Source of the DNA: DYGX01 sp035325905
Lineage (GTDB): Bacteria; Chloroflexota; Anaerolineae; Aggregatilineales; Aggregatilineaceae
Assembly: GCA_035325905.1 (NCBI GenBank)
Contig: DAOKYY010000005.1
Location: forward strand, 24,036 to 88,035
Direction: 5' to 3'
Length of the DNA: 64,000 bases
The notes under the pieces are model-generated. The model did no database searches and was not told where the DNA came from. It saw nothing but the letters and a program-made list of their open reading frames with translations. The position numbers and the translations under genes are program-made. Shown here piece by piece: positions 47,709 to 55,374 of the stretch. Every line of letters begins with the position of its first letter. Within the stretch, counting starts at the first letter, position 1.

Positions 47709-49031
47709 ATGGAAGGCACAGACTCCATTCAGGCGAATCGTTGGAAGACCCCGTTTTTCACCATTTGGGCGGGGCAGGCCGTGTCGCTGATGGGCAGCGG
47801 GATCGCGCGCTTCGCGCTGATCTGGTGGCTGACGGAGGAAACTGGCTCGGCGACAGTGCTGGCGACGACGACGTTCTTCGCCTTGCTGCCGCAGATCGTG
47901 CTGGGGCCGATTGCGGGCGCGCTGGTGGACCGCTGGAGCCGCCGGCGCGTGATGATCGTGGCCGACGCGGCGATTGCGCTGGTCTCGCTCTGGCTGGCGT
48001 GGCTGTTCTGGTCCGGCAGCATCGCGATCTGGCATGTTTACCTGATCATGCTGGCGCGCGAGCTGGGCGGCATCTTCCACTGGCCCGCGATGCAAGCCTC
48101 GACCTCGCTGATGGTCCCCAAGGAGCATCTTGCCCGCGTATCAGGCGTCAACCAGGCGATGTACGGCGCGCTGAGCATCGTCGGCCCGGCGGCGGGCGCG
48201 CTGCTGCTGACGATTGCGCCGATGCACAGCATCATGTTCATGGATGTGGTCACGGCCTCGCTGGCGATCACGCCGCTGCTGTTCGTCGCCATCCCGCAGC
48301 CGCTGCGCGCCGCCGGGCCGGACGGCGCCAAGCCGTCGATGATCGCCGAGCTGCGCGAGGGGATGCGCTACCTGTTCGGCTGGCGCGGGCTGGTGATCAT
48401 CGTCGCGGCGGCGATGCTGTTCAAGATCGCGCTGACTCCCGCCTTCTCTCTGCTGCCGCTGCTGGTCAAGGATCATTTCGGGCGCGGGGCAGGCGAGCTG
48501 GCTGGGCTGGAGATGGCGGTCGGCGTGGGCACAATTCTCGGCGGGTTGCTGCTGGGCGTGTGGGGCGGCTTCAAGCGGCGGATCGCCACGACGATGCTCG
48601 GCCTGACGCTGATCGGCCTGCTCATGCTGGTGCTCGGCGCGCTGCCTCCGGCCTTCTTCCCGGTGGCGCTGGCGGTGATGCTGGTGATGGGCGTCTCGAT
48701 CGCGCTGACCGATGGGCCGTTGTTCGCCGTGCTGCAAGGGTCCATCGCGCCTGAGATCCAGGGGCGGGTGTTCATGCTCTTTGGCAGCTTGATAACGCTC
48801 ACCTCGCCCATCGGCCTGCTGATCGCCGGGCCGGTGACGGATGTCGTCGGAATCCAGGTGTGGTATGTGGTCGCCGGGCTGCTGTGCTTGCTCGCCGGAA
48901 TCGCGGCGTTCTTCATGCCCTCGGTGATGAACATCGAGCAGCACCAGGCGGCAACGTCTGCGGCAGGAGAACCCGCCGGTGATCCGGCGCTCGGCAGCCC
49001 GCTGGCCCAGCCGGAGCCGACCGCGCGCTGA
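47709..49031 (+). CDS. MFS transporter (drug/macrolide-exporter-like, MFS_3 group)
   Basis: This is a 440-residue protein with twelve predicted transmembrane helices and a hydrophilic tail. The loop between helices 2 and 3 is GALVDRWSRRRVM, the MFS A-motif variant of MefA/EntS-like exporters. A central cytosolic loop (about residues 200-225) and GFKRRIATT repeat the pattern in the second half. The substrate is unknown; efflux of small molecules is the family trend. ATG 47709 has GAGGAGAGG about 12-14 bases upstream. The gene converges on the membrane HHH gene with 6 bases between the stops. Confidence 0.88.
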   Translation: MEGTDSIQANRWKTPFFTIWAGQAVSLMGSGIARFALIWWLTEETGSATVLATTTFFALLPQIVLGPIAGALVDRWSRRRVMIVADAAIALVSLWLAWLFWSGSIAIWHVYLIMLARELGGIFHWPAMQASTSLMVPKEHLARVSGVNQAMYGALSIVGPAAGALLLTIAPMHSIMFMDVVTASLAITPLLFVAIPQPLRAAGPDGAKPSMIAELREGMRYLFGWRGLVIIVAAAMLFKIALTPAFSLLPLLVKDHFGRGAGELAGLEMAVGVGTILGGLLLGVWGGFKRRIATTMLGLTLIGLLMLVLGALPPAFFPVALAVMLVMGVSIALTDGPLFAVLQGSIAPEIQGRVFMLFGSLITLTSPIGLLIAGPVTDVVGIQVWYVVAGLLCLLAGIAAFFMPSVMNIEQHQAATSAAGEPAGDPALGSPLAQPEPTAR

Positions 49032-49037
49032 GCCGAT

Positions 49038-49808
49038 CTAGCCGCCCCGCCCGCCGCGCAACGACTCGCGGAACGCCTGGAAGCCCGTCTGGTCCCCAGC
49101 GGCGAGCAGCCCGGCCTGCTGGGGCCATGTCTCGGTGCGGACCAGCCGCAGCCCGGCGCCTCGAATAAGATTTGCCAGCGCCTCCGGCGACGACTCGGCG
49201 ATCGCGCGGTAAGTTGTGATTCCCGCCGCGTACAGCACCTCTTGCGATTTTGGCCCCAGCCCTTCGATCACGAGCAAATTGTCCCGCTCAAGCGCCGCCG
49301 GAGCGGACGCGGCCCCTGCGGGCGGCGCCGGACGCTCGGCGTTCAGCGCGGCGTCAAGCTGCGTTTCCAGCGCGGCCTCCTCGACGGCGAGCGCGCTGTC
49401 CACCTCGGACTCCAGCGTGTCCACCGGGGGCGTGGCCGGTCGCGCCGGGACGGCGTCGTCCAGGGCCGCCTCGTCGGCGGTCTCCGGCTCGGCGGGCGGG
49501 GCCGGGATCGCGGCATCCCAGGCGGCTTCGGGCGAGAGCGCGTGCTCCTCGTGTTCGTGTGCGTCGTGGCCGGTGTAATGCGGCGTCTTGAGATCGTCGA
49601 ACTGCGTCCACGGGCGCACGACGGCCAGCCACGCGATAATGCCGATCACCGCCAGCGCCAGGCCCACCACCAGCATTGCCGTGGTGCTGGTGCTGCTCGC
49701 GCCGCCAAAGCCGATCAACAGCGCGGCGATCATCGCCAGCGCGATGCCCAGCCCGATCAAGTAAGCCAGGTACTGCTCGACGGGGTTCAAACGCTCTCTG
49801 GCAGGCAT
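49038..49808 (-). CDS. Membrane protein with C-terminal helix-hairpin-helix domain
   Basis: This is a 256-residue protein. Two transmembrane helices lie at about residues 15-35 and 43-62. A hydrophilic, Glu/Ala/Pro-rich linker (about 70-185), including a His-rich HDAHEHEEH patch, leads to a helix-hairpin-helix module: LLVIEGLGPKSQEVLYAAGI at about 192-211. Similar modules follow membrane anchors in several bacterial proteins of unknown role; HhH units usually bind nucleic acid or protein. ATG 49808 has AGGGGAG 6 bases upstream. No enzymatic motif was seen. Confidence 0.72.
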   Translation of the reverse strand: MPARERLNPVEQYLAYLIGLGIALAMIAALLIGFGGASSTSTTAMLVVGLALAVIGIIAWLAVVRPWTQFDDLKTPHYTGHDAHEHEEHALSPEAAWDAAIPAPPAEPETADEAALDDAVPARPATPPVDTLESEVDSALAVEEAALETQLDAALNAERPAPPAGAASAPAALERDNLLVIEGLGPKSQEVLYAAGITTYRAIAESSPEALANLIRGAGLRLVRTETWPQQAGLLAAGDQTGFQAFRESLRGGRGG

Positions 49809-49873
49809 GGCAAGCTCCCCTTACTGGTGCGTGTCGCAGAGGATGCGCTTATTGTGCCACAGGTCCGCGCCAA

Positions 49874-49902
49874 ACGACAAAAGCCCTGTCCGCGTGTATA
49901 CT
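49874..49902 (+). promoter_or_regulatory. Promoter of the MOSC gene
   Basis: ACGACA (49874-49879), 17 bases, TATACT (49897-49902). The -10 is good, the -35 matches in four positions. The leader would be about 45 bases. Confidence 0.5.
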
Positions 49903-49953
49903 CAAGATAAGCGCAGAGATCAGCAGCACGGGCGAAACGCCGCCGGGGTGACG

Positions 49954-50526
49954 ATGGGATTGACGCTGACAGGCGAGGTGGTGTCGGTATTGGTTGCGCG
50001 CGATCCGGCTTCTCTGCGCTCTTGCGCCGAGCCGCAGGCGCGCGTGACCTTCGAGGGCTTTGAGGGGGATCGCCACGCGGGGCTGACGTGGCGCAGCGGC
50101 GGGCGGACGCCGCACTTCCCGCGCGGGACCGAAATTCGCAACACGCGCCAGATTTCGATTGTCTCGGTTGAGGAGCTGGAGCAGATCGCCCGCGCGATGA
50201 GCGTCCCCGCCCTGCTGCCGGAGTGGCTGGGCGCAAACCTGCTGCTACGGGCCATTCCCCAACTGTCGTTTCTGCCGCCCGGCACGCGCCTCTTCTTCGC
50301 GCAGGGAGCGGCGCTGGTGGTCGAAGGCGAGAACCATCCCTGCGCGCTCGCGGGCGCCTCGATTGAGGAAGCCTACCCGGACAGGCCGGGCCTGACGCAG
50401 GCTTTCCCCAAAGCCGGACGGCACCTGCGCGGGCTGGTCGCCTGGGTCGAGCGGCCCGGCCTGATCGCGTCCGGCGACGGCGTGCGCGCGCAGCTTCCCG
50501 AGCAACGCGTTTACTCTCTGACATGA
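49954..50526 (+). CDS. MOSC domain-containing protein
   Basis: This is a 190-residue protein built from one MOSC domain, the C-terminal domain of molybdenum cofactor sulfurases also found alone in YiiM/YuaD-like proteins. Marks are GFEGDRHAG near residue 35 and GENHPCALAG near 127, with the conserved Cys. Stand-alone MOSC proteins are thought to handle sulfur or metal-sulfur groups, and some act on N-hydroxylated compounds with molybdenum. ATG 49954 or GTG 49948 are both possible starts; neither has a strong ribosome site. The longer frame (49807) would cross the promoter. Confidence 0.88.
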   Translation: MGLTLTGEVVSVLVARDPASLRSCAEPQARVTFEGFEGDRHAGLTWRSGGRTPHFPRGTEIRNTRQISIVSVEELEQIARAMSVPALLPEWLGANLLLRAIPQLSFLPPGTRLFFAQGAALVVEGENHPCALAGASIEEAYPDRPGLTQAFPKAGRHLRGLVAWVERPGLIASGDGVRAQLPEQRVYSLT

Positions 50527-50582
50527 TCCGCCCTGCAACCGGTGTGCGGTCGCCCTGCGACGGCGGGGCGCTGCCGCGCCGG

Positions 50583-50611
50583 TTGCCGTAGCGGGTCGAA
50601 GGCTGTACGTT
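50583..50611 (+). promoter_or_regulatory. Promoter of the baeRF gene
   Basis: TTGCCG (50583-50588), 17 bases, TACGTT (50606-50611). It lies about 30 bases before ATG 50645, whose ribosome site AGGAGAG is strong. Confidence 0.5.
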
Positions 50612-50644
50612 CTGGGAAATCGAAGCGGAAAAGGAGAGTGTCTT

Positions 50645-51817
50645 ATGGATAACCTGTCGCGCGAGGACCTGAATAGCTTGTTGGAGACGCACGGGGAATG
50701 GTGCGTTTCGATCTATTTGCCGACCGTGCGCGCCGGTCAGGAGATGCAGCAGAACGCTATCCGCTTCAAGAACCTCTTGCGCGCCGCGGAGGAAAGCTTG
50801 AGAAGAATCGGTCTGCGCGCGCCTGATGTGGAGCGCCTGCTGGACGAAGCGCATACCCTGGAGAATGACGCAGGGTTCTGGCGCCGCCAGGCGGATGGCC
50901 TCGCGGTCTTTATCGCGCCTGACGGGGCGCTGACGCGCTATCGTCTGCCGCACAGCTTTGAAGAGCTGTCGATCGTCACCCGCCGCTTTCACCTCAAGCC
51001 GCTGCTGCGCCTGCTGAGCGGCGACGGGCGCTTCTACGTGCTGGCGCTCAGCCAGGGCGACCTGCGCTTGCTGGAAGGCACGCGCGATAGCGTCCACGAA
51101 GTCGATCTGGCCGACGTGCCCACCAGCCTCGCCGAGGCGCTTTCCGACGAAGTCATGGAGCGGCAGCTTCAGTGGCACAGCCTGGGACGCAGTTGGCCGG
51201 GCGGCAAGCCGTCCAGCGAGGGCGGCGCATACCACAGCACGAACCCCAACGCCAATGAAGAGAAACAGCGCATCCAGCGGTACTTCCAGATGGTCGATCA
51301 GGGGCTGCGCGATCTGCTGACGGAGCGCAGCGTGCCGCTGGTGCTGGCCGGGGTCGATTACCTGCTGCCGATGTACGCCGAGGCCAGCAGCTATCCGCAC
51401 CTGTTGGAGCAGGGGATCACCGGCAACCCCGAAATGTTGAGCGCCAAAGAGTTGCATCGTCGCGCCTGGGAGCTGGTCGAGCCGGAGTTCCGCCGGACGC
51501 AGGAGGAGGCGCGCGCCCGGTACAAGCGGGAAGCGGGCCGCGCCGATGGGCTGGCCGGTAGTGACCTCAAGGCGGTGCTGCAAGCCGCGCACCAGGGCCG
51601 GATCGCCGCGCTGTTCGTCCCGGCTGGCCGTCAAATCTGGGGCGTCTACCGGCCGGGGTCGGGCAACATCCACGTTCACCCGGAGATGCAGCCCGACGAT
51701 CAGGACCTGATCGACCTGGCCGCCGTGATGACGTACACCAATGGCGGCGCAGTGTACGTCGTCGCGCCGGATGACGTGCCGGGCGGCGGCGATCTGGCGG
51801 CGGTTTACCGGTTCTGA
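50645..51817 (+). CDS. Bacterial archaeo-eukaryotic release factor-like protein (baeRF family)
   Basis: This is a 390-residue protein matching the baeRF group (eRF1-like folds in bacteria, near baeRF_family7). It begins DLNSLLETHGEWCVSIYLPT, followed by FWRRQADGLAVF and GRFYVLALSQGDLRLLEGT, all typical of the family. Comparative work proposed that such proteins act on ribosomes, for example in rescue, but no experimental function is fixed to my knowledge. No GGQ motif is visible, so peptide release activity like eRF1 cannot be assumed. ATG 50645 has AGGAGAG 7 bases upstream. It is monocistronic and converges on the B3/4 gene. Confidence 0.82.
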   Translation: MDNLSREDLNSLLETHGEWCVSIYLPTVRAGQEMQQNAIRFKNLLRAAEESLRRIGLRAPDVERLLDEAHTLENDAGFWRRQADGLAVFIAPDGALTRYRLPHSFEELSIVTRRFHLKPLLRLLSGDGRFYVLALSQGDLRLLEGTRDSVHEVDLADVPTSLAEALSDEVMERQLQWHSLGRSWPGGKPSSEGGAYHSTNPNANEEKQRIQRYFQMVDQGLRDLLTERSVPLVLAGVDYLLPMYAEASSYPHLLEQGITGNPEMLSAKELHRRAWELVEPEFRRTQEEARARYKREAGRADGLAGSDLKAVLQAAHQGRIAALFVPAGRQIWGVYRPGSGNIHVHPEMQPDDQDLIDLAAVMTYTNGGAVYVVAPDDVPGGGDLAAVYRF

Positions 51818-51830
51818 GCGTGCCCGCTGG

Positions 51831-52541
51831 CTAAAGCGAAAAACGCGGCGCGTCCCTGGTCAGCAGCGCCGCCGTCAGCGCGGCCTGCGGCTGGTGCGCG
51901 CCGAGCAGCGCCATCAGATCGTCGAGCGCGGCGCGAACCTCGTCCCTGGCGCGCTCGTGATGGCCTTCGACCGTGATCAGAGCGTCGCGCGTCCCAGCGT
52001 GCGCGGCGCTCTGCTGGCTTTGCCGCCAGCACCAGCGCCGTGCGCTGACCAGCCCCGCCGCATCTACAAAGATCACCTCGCCCGGCTCAGGCTGCTCGAC
52101 TTCGGATTCGCCCAGCGGGGTGAACCGCTCGTCGCCCCGCGCCAGCGCCACCGTGATCGCGCCGGTCGTCTCCGCCAGGTCGAAGATCGCGACCGGCAGC
52201 GCGTAGCGGATGCTGACCAGGTTGCCGAGGTCCACCAGCGCATTGAGCGATGGGATGTCGCCCTGCTTGGTCAGACGTCGCAGCAGCGCCTCCGCCGCGC
52301 TGCGATACTGCGTCGGCTTGACGCCGAATCCGCTGAACACGCGCCGCCACGCGGCGAGGCTCGGCAGCTCTGACAGCGGCGTGCCGCCCAGCCGCTCCAA
52401 CGTCGCTCGCTGTTCCGCGAGGAAAGCGTCGAGCAGCGGCGGGGGCGTCGGGCCGTTGGACAACCCGCGCGCCAGGATCGCCCCGCCTACCACGCTGGGG
52501 AAGCGATTTTGCACGGCGGCATCGTACTGGAACAGCGTCAT
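51831..52541 (-). CDS. B3/4 domain-containing protein (tRNA-binding-domain-like)
   Basis: This is a 236-residue protein related to the B3/4 domain of the phenylalanyl-tRNA synthetase beta subunit. Diagnostic segments are FSGFGVKPTQYRSAAEALLRR near residue 75 and NALVDLGNLVSIRYALPVA near 105. In PheRS this fold edits mischarged Tyr; stand-alone homologues may deacylate tRNA or bind other amino acids. ATG 52541 has AGGAGCGAG about 8 bases upstream. The frame stays open for a further 234 codons upstream, but that part has no domain and is antisense-like shadow of the next gene's other frame. Confidence 0.87.
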   Translation of the reverse strand: MTLFQYDAAVQNRFPSVVGGAILARGLSNGPTPPPLLDAFLAEQRATLERLGGTPLSELPSLAAWRRVFSGFGVKPTQYRSAAEALLRRLTKQGDIPSLNALVDLGNLVSIRYALPVAIFDLAETTGAITVALARGDERFTPLGESEVEQPEPGEVIFVDAAGLVSARRWCWRQSQQSAAHAGTRDALITVEGHHERARDEVRAALDDLMALLGAHQPQAALTAALLTRDAPRFSL

Positions 52542-52570
52542 CAGACTCGCTCCTGGGGCGGCGCGCCCGC

Positions 52571-53410
52571 TTAATTGATCAGCAGCCAGTTGAATGCCAT
52601 CTGCTCGTCGGGCGCGGTGCTGCGCACGGTGAACGACTCGCCCGGCGCGATTGCGCCCACCCACCACCGACCGCGCGGCTCGCTCAGCGGCGTGACGATG
52701 ACCAGGCTGGACCATCGAATCGCGGTCGTCTGCACGGTCAGTGCGCCGTCCCGCCACCCGCCGCTGACCACCTTCCCGGCGTAATCGCTGCTCGGCGGGA
52801 TGGCGATTCCCTCGACAAAGGTGTGCTTGGTCTCCGATACGATCCCGTTCTGACCGGCGATGATCAGCGGGTTGGTGGGGTGGGTGCTGCGCAGCGTAGG
52901 GTGGCGTGGATCGCGGTAGTCGAGCGCGATCTGCTCGGTATCGGCGGGGTTGCGCACTTCGAGCTGCCCGCCGGAGTGATCGTTGCCGATGATCGACAGC
53001 GAGCCGCCGCGATGCTCCGGCCCGCCAAGCCAGAACTCGACAATCGGGTTGCGGGTGTACCAGGTCGGACCGTATTTGTAGAAGCCGATCTCGAAGCTGC
53101 GCGACTGATCGGGCAGGGCAGGCGCATGATCGGTGAAGCGCAGCGACGGCGCGCCCAGGATATCCCAGCGCGTGGAGGTGGGGTAGATGGCAACCCACTC
53201 GATGTAGGGGTGCTCGTCGTGGCCGCCAGTGCCGACCGACCACATCGCGTCATTCGGGATCGGGCTGGGCGTGGGCGTCGGAGGCCAGACGGGATCGGGC
53301 GCCGGTTGGGAGGCGACGACCAGCGCGGCGGCGGCGACGGCCAGGGCGAGCAGCGCCACGCTGAGAGCGATGATGGCGGGCCAGCGAGCGGTTGCGGGGG
53401 GTCGCGTCAT
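52571..53410 (-). CDS. Membrane-anchored extracytoplasmic protein of unknown function
   Basis: This is a 279-residue protein that I do not recognise. A short basic head precedes one hydrophobic helix (about residues 10-33), acting as a signal anchor. A Pro-rich stalk (PTPTPSPIP) follows, and then a beta-rich domain of about 225 residues with many Trp, Tyr and Gly and no Cys. The pattern suggests an outer-surface beta-sandwich or beta-helix. ATG 53410 has AAGGAG about 6 bases upstream. It lies between the PQQ-like beta-propeller gene and the B3/4 gene on the same strand with short gaps (41 and 29 bases), so the three are probably one operon. Confidence 0.6.
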   Translation of the reverse strand: MTRPPATARWPAIIALSVALLALAVAAAALVVASQPAPDPVWPPTPTPSPIPNDAMWSVGTGGHDEHPYIEWVAIYPTSTRWDILGAPSLRFTDHAPALPDQSRSFEIGFYKYGPTWYTRNPIVEFWLGGPEHRGGSLSIIGNDHSGGQLEVRNPADTEQIALDYRDPRHPTLRSTHPTNPLIIAGQNGIVSETKHTFVEGIAIPPSSDYAGKVVSGGWRDGALTVQTTAIRWSSLVIVTPLSEPRGRWWVGAIAPGESFTVRSTAPDEQMAFNWLLIN

Positions 53411-53451
53411 GACGGTTCTCCTTCACAGCCGGACTCCGGTCCGGGGCGGAT

Positions 53452-54882
53452 TTAGGGCGGGGACCAGACCTGCGCCGGGATGCCGGTGCGCAAATCGACC
53501 GCGTAGAGCGCGCCGATCGTCAGCCAGGCGGTGTCCTCGGTCCAGGTTGTGCCGGTCCAGGCGGCACTGCCCAGCGGCACGTTGCGCAAGCGGAGCGGCA
53601 CGCCGCGCCGCGCGTCGAGCAGCGCGACCTGCAACCGCTGCGGATCGGCCAGCAGTTGCGCCACGACAAAGCCGTTCACGGCGCGGTGCGCGGTCCAACT
53701 GCTGTTGTCGCGCGTGATTGGGTGCTGCCAGAGCTGTTCTCCAGAAACGGCGTCGATACCCCATAGCTCGTCGTTTTCGGAGCTGTCGAGCCGCTCGGCG
53801 TGGACGAGCAGCGTGCCGCCTTCGAGCGCCCAGGGGGCGAGCCGGTAGGTGGCGCTGCGCAGCAGCGTGCTCAGCGCGCCGCCGGCGGTGTCGATCGCCA
53901 GGATGGACGCTCCGTCCGCGCCCGCCAGGTAAATTGCGCCTTCGCCGAGCAAAGGGCTGGCGGTCGTCCAGGTGCGCGGCCACCCGCTGGTTTCGAGCGG
54001 AACGCTGGCCGACCAGACCAGCCGCCCGTCTGTCGCGTCCCACCGCTGGGCGCAGCCGTGCTGCTCGAAGCCGAACAGCGCGTACAGCGCGCCGGTGTTC
54101 TCGTCAAACAGGAGCGGCGAGCCGGGGCTGAGGGTCTCTGCCGCGCTATCCGTTTCGCAGCGCGGCGCGATCCGCTGGCGCTCCGCCCCGCTGAGCGCGT
54201 CGAAGACCAGCAGCGCGCTGCCGTTCGTGTCCGGCAGGGTATCCACGACTGCCGGGCTGCCGTCGATCACATGCAGCTCGCGCGGGAGCGTTTGTAGCGT
54301 GATCTGCCAGTGCGCCTCGCCATCTTCCGCGCTGAGAACCTGGAGCGTCTGGTCTTCGGTCAGCGCCGCGACCGCGCCGTCGAGCGGTTGCAGGCAGGTC
54401 GCGCAGCCGGGCGGGAGCGCCGCGCTGAGTTCCGCCGACCAGCGCCGCTCGCCGTCCAACAGGCTGAGCGCGTGGAGCCGCGCGCCGTCCGCCAGGTAGA
54501 TGAGATCGCCCGACAGCGCCGGTGGGATGGGCGACTGTTCCCCGCTCAGGGGCGCGCTGTCCCAGCGCACCGCCAGCGGATCGCCGTCGAGATAGCTCAG
54601 CGCCGGGCGAGGTGAGTCGCCGCGTGTGGTGAAGACCAGCAGCCCGCCGGGTGAATCGTCGCCGGGCGGGATGACGCTGGCCGGACCGATCGCGGCGCGC
54701 TGATCCTCCAATACCTCCGGCAGGTCGCCGGGGATTTGAGAATCGATCCGGTTATTGCGGACGAGAACGACGGTGAAAACGATCAGCGCCAGCAGGCCGA
54801 AGACCAGCAGCGCGGCCATCAGCCGAGTCAAACAGCCCGTCACACACCCTGCGCGGGCGCGACTGGACCGGGCGACGCGCAT
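53452..54882 (-). CDS. Membrane-anchored PQQ-like beta-propeller protein
   Basis: This is a 476-residue protein. A basic, Cys-containing head and one transmembrane helix (about residues 19-41) anchor it. The rest is a series of blades of the PQQ/quinoprotein-like propeller: LYLADGARLHALSLLDGERRW-type repeats with a closing Trp (GERRWSAEL, GRLVWSASV, GEQLWQHPI). There is no metal or PQQ-binding set that I can point to, so a scaffold role like BamB is more likely than a dehydrogenase. ATG 54882 has AAGGGGAGAG 4-5 bases upstream. A terminator lies between it and the Rieske gene upstream. Confidence 0.78.
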   Translation of the reverse strand: MRVARSSRARAGCVTGCLTRLMAALLVFGLLALIVFTVVLVRNNRIDSQIPGDLPEVLEDQRAAIGPASVIPPGDDSPGGLLVFTTRGDSPRPALSYLDGDPLAVRWDSAPLSGEQSPIPPALSGDLIYLADGARLHALSLLDGERRWSAELSAALPPGCATCLQPLDGAVAALTEDQTLQVLSAEDGEAHWQITLQTLPRELHVIDGSPAVVDTLPDTNGSALLVFDALSGAERQRIAPRCETDSAAETLSPGSPLLFDENTGALYALFGFEQHGCAQRWDATDGRLVWSASVPLETSGWPRTWTTASPLLGEGAIYLAGADGASILAIDTAGGALSTLLRSATYRLAPWALEGGTLLVHAERLDSSENDELWGIDAVSGEQLWQHPITRDNSSWTAHRAVNGFVVAQLLADPQRLQVALLDARRGVPLRLRNVPLGSAAWTGTTWTEDTAWLTIGALYAVDLRTGIPAQVWSPP

Positions 54883-54910
54883 CGCTCTCCCCTTGTCTCC
54901 CCACCATGAG

Positions 54911-54952
54911 AATCAAAAGAGCGCCACGGCAGAATAGGCTGCCTGGCGCTCT
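54911..54952 (-). terminator. Terminator ending the sufS-Rieske operon
   Basis: AGAGCGCCA (54918-54926) and TGGCGCTCT (54944-54952) are exact complements. On the minus strand the stem is followed by TTTTGATT (54911-54917 region). It lies 18 bases after the Rieske stop. Confidence 0.8.
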
Positions 54953-54969
54953 ATCATACCGCTGTTCGT

Positions 54970-55284
54970 TCAGTCGTCCAGCCCGATCTGAATCTCGTCG
55001 TTTTCGACGCGTGTCGGGAACCACTTAACCGGGATCACGGCGGGCATACGGGTCACGGCGCCGGTGCGGATGTCGAAGCGCGCGCCGTGGCGCGGGCACT
55101 CGATCTCGAAGCCGTGCAGCTCGCCTTCGGCCAGCGGGCCGTCGTCATGGGTGCAAACGTCTTCTATGGCGTAGTATTTGTTGTCGACGTTGAACACGGC
55201 GATCCAGTAATCTTCAACCTCGAAGACTTCACGCTCGCCACGGCCAATTTCAGCCGTTTTGGCAACCGCCACGAAACGGGGCAC
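54970..55284 (-). CDS. Rieske [2Fe-2S] ferredoxin-like protein
   Basis: This is a 104-residue small soluble protein with the full Rieske cluster set: CTH (Cys44, His46) and, 16 residues later, CPRH (Cys63, His66). Such single-domain Rieske proteins carry electrons to oxygenases or reductases. I use GTG 55284 because GAAGGAGAG ends 6 bases upstream; the longer frame to 55329 would start inside a phased repeat and has no ribosome site. It follows the S2P protease and SUF genes, which fits a protein needing an Fe-S cluster, though the partner enzyme is unknown. Confidence 0.92.
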   Translation of the reverse strand: MPRFVAVAKTAEIGRGEREVFEVEDYWIAVFNVDNKYYAIEDVCTHDDGPLAEGELHGFEIECPRHGARFDIRTGAVTRMPAVIPVKWFPTRVENDEIQIGLDD

Positions 55285-55303
55285 AACTGACTCTCCTTCG
55301 GAT

Positions 55304-55343
55304 AGCGCAAAGCAGCCACAAACAGTCACTTCCAGCGCGCAGC
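55304..55343. repeat. Degenerate 10-bp phased repeat, copy 3
   Basis: Four 10-bp units begin with AG at 55304, 55314, 55324 and 55334 (AGCGCAAAGC, AGCCACAAAC, AGTCACTTCC, AGCGCGCAGC). It fills the gap between the S2P protease gene and the Rieske gene. Orientation matches copy 2. Confidence 0.45.
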
Positions 55344-55374
55344 GACGACCGTCACACGCGCATCTTACCGCCGC

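Noticed and set aside
52542..53243. Upstream extension of the B3/4 reading frame (234 codons)
   Set aside because: It overlaps the 279-residue gene in another frame, is Arg-rich and domainless, while ATG 52541 has a strong ribosome site.
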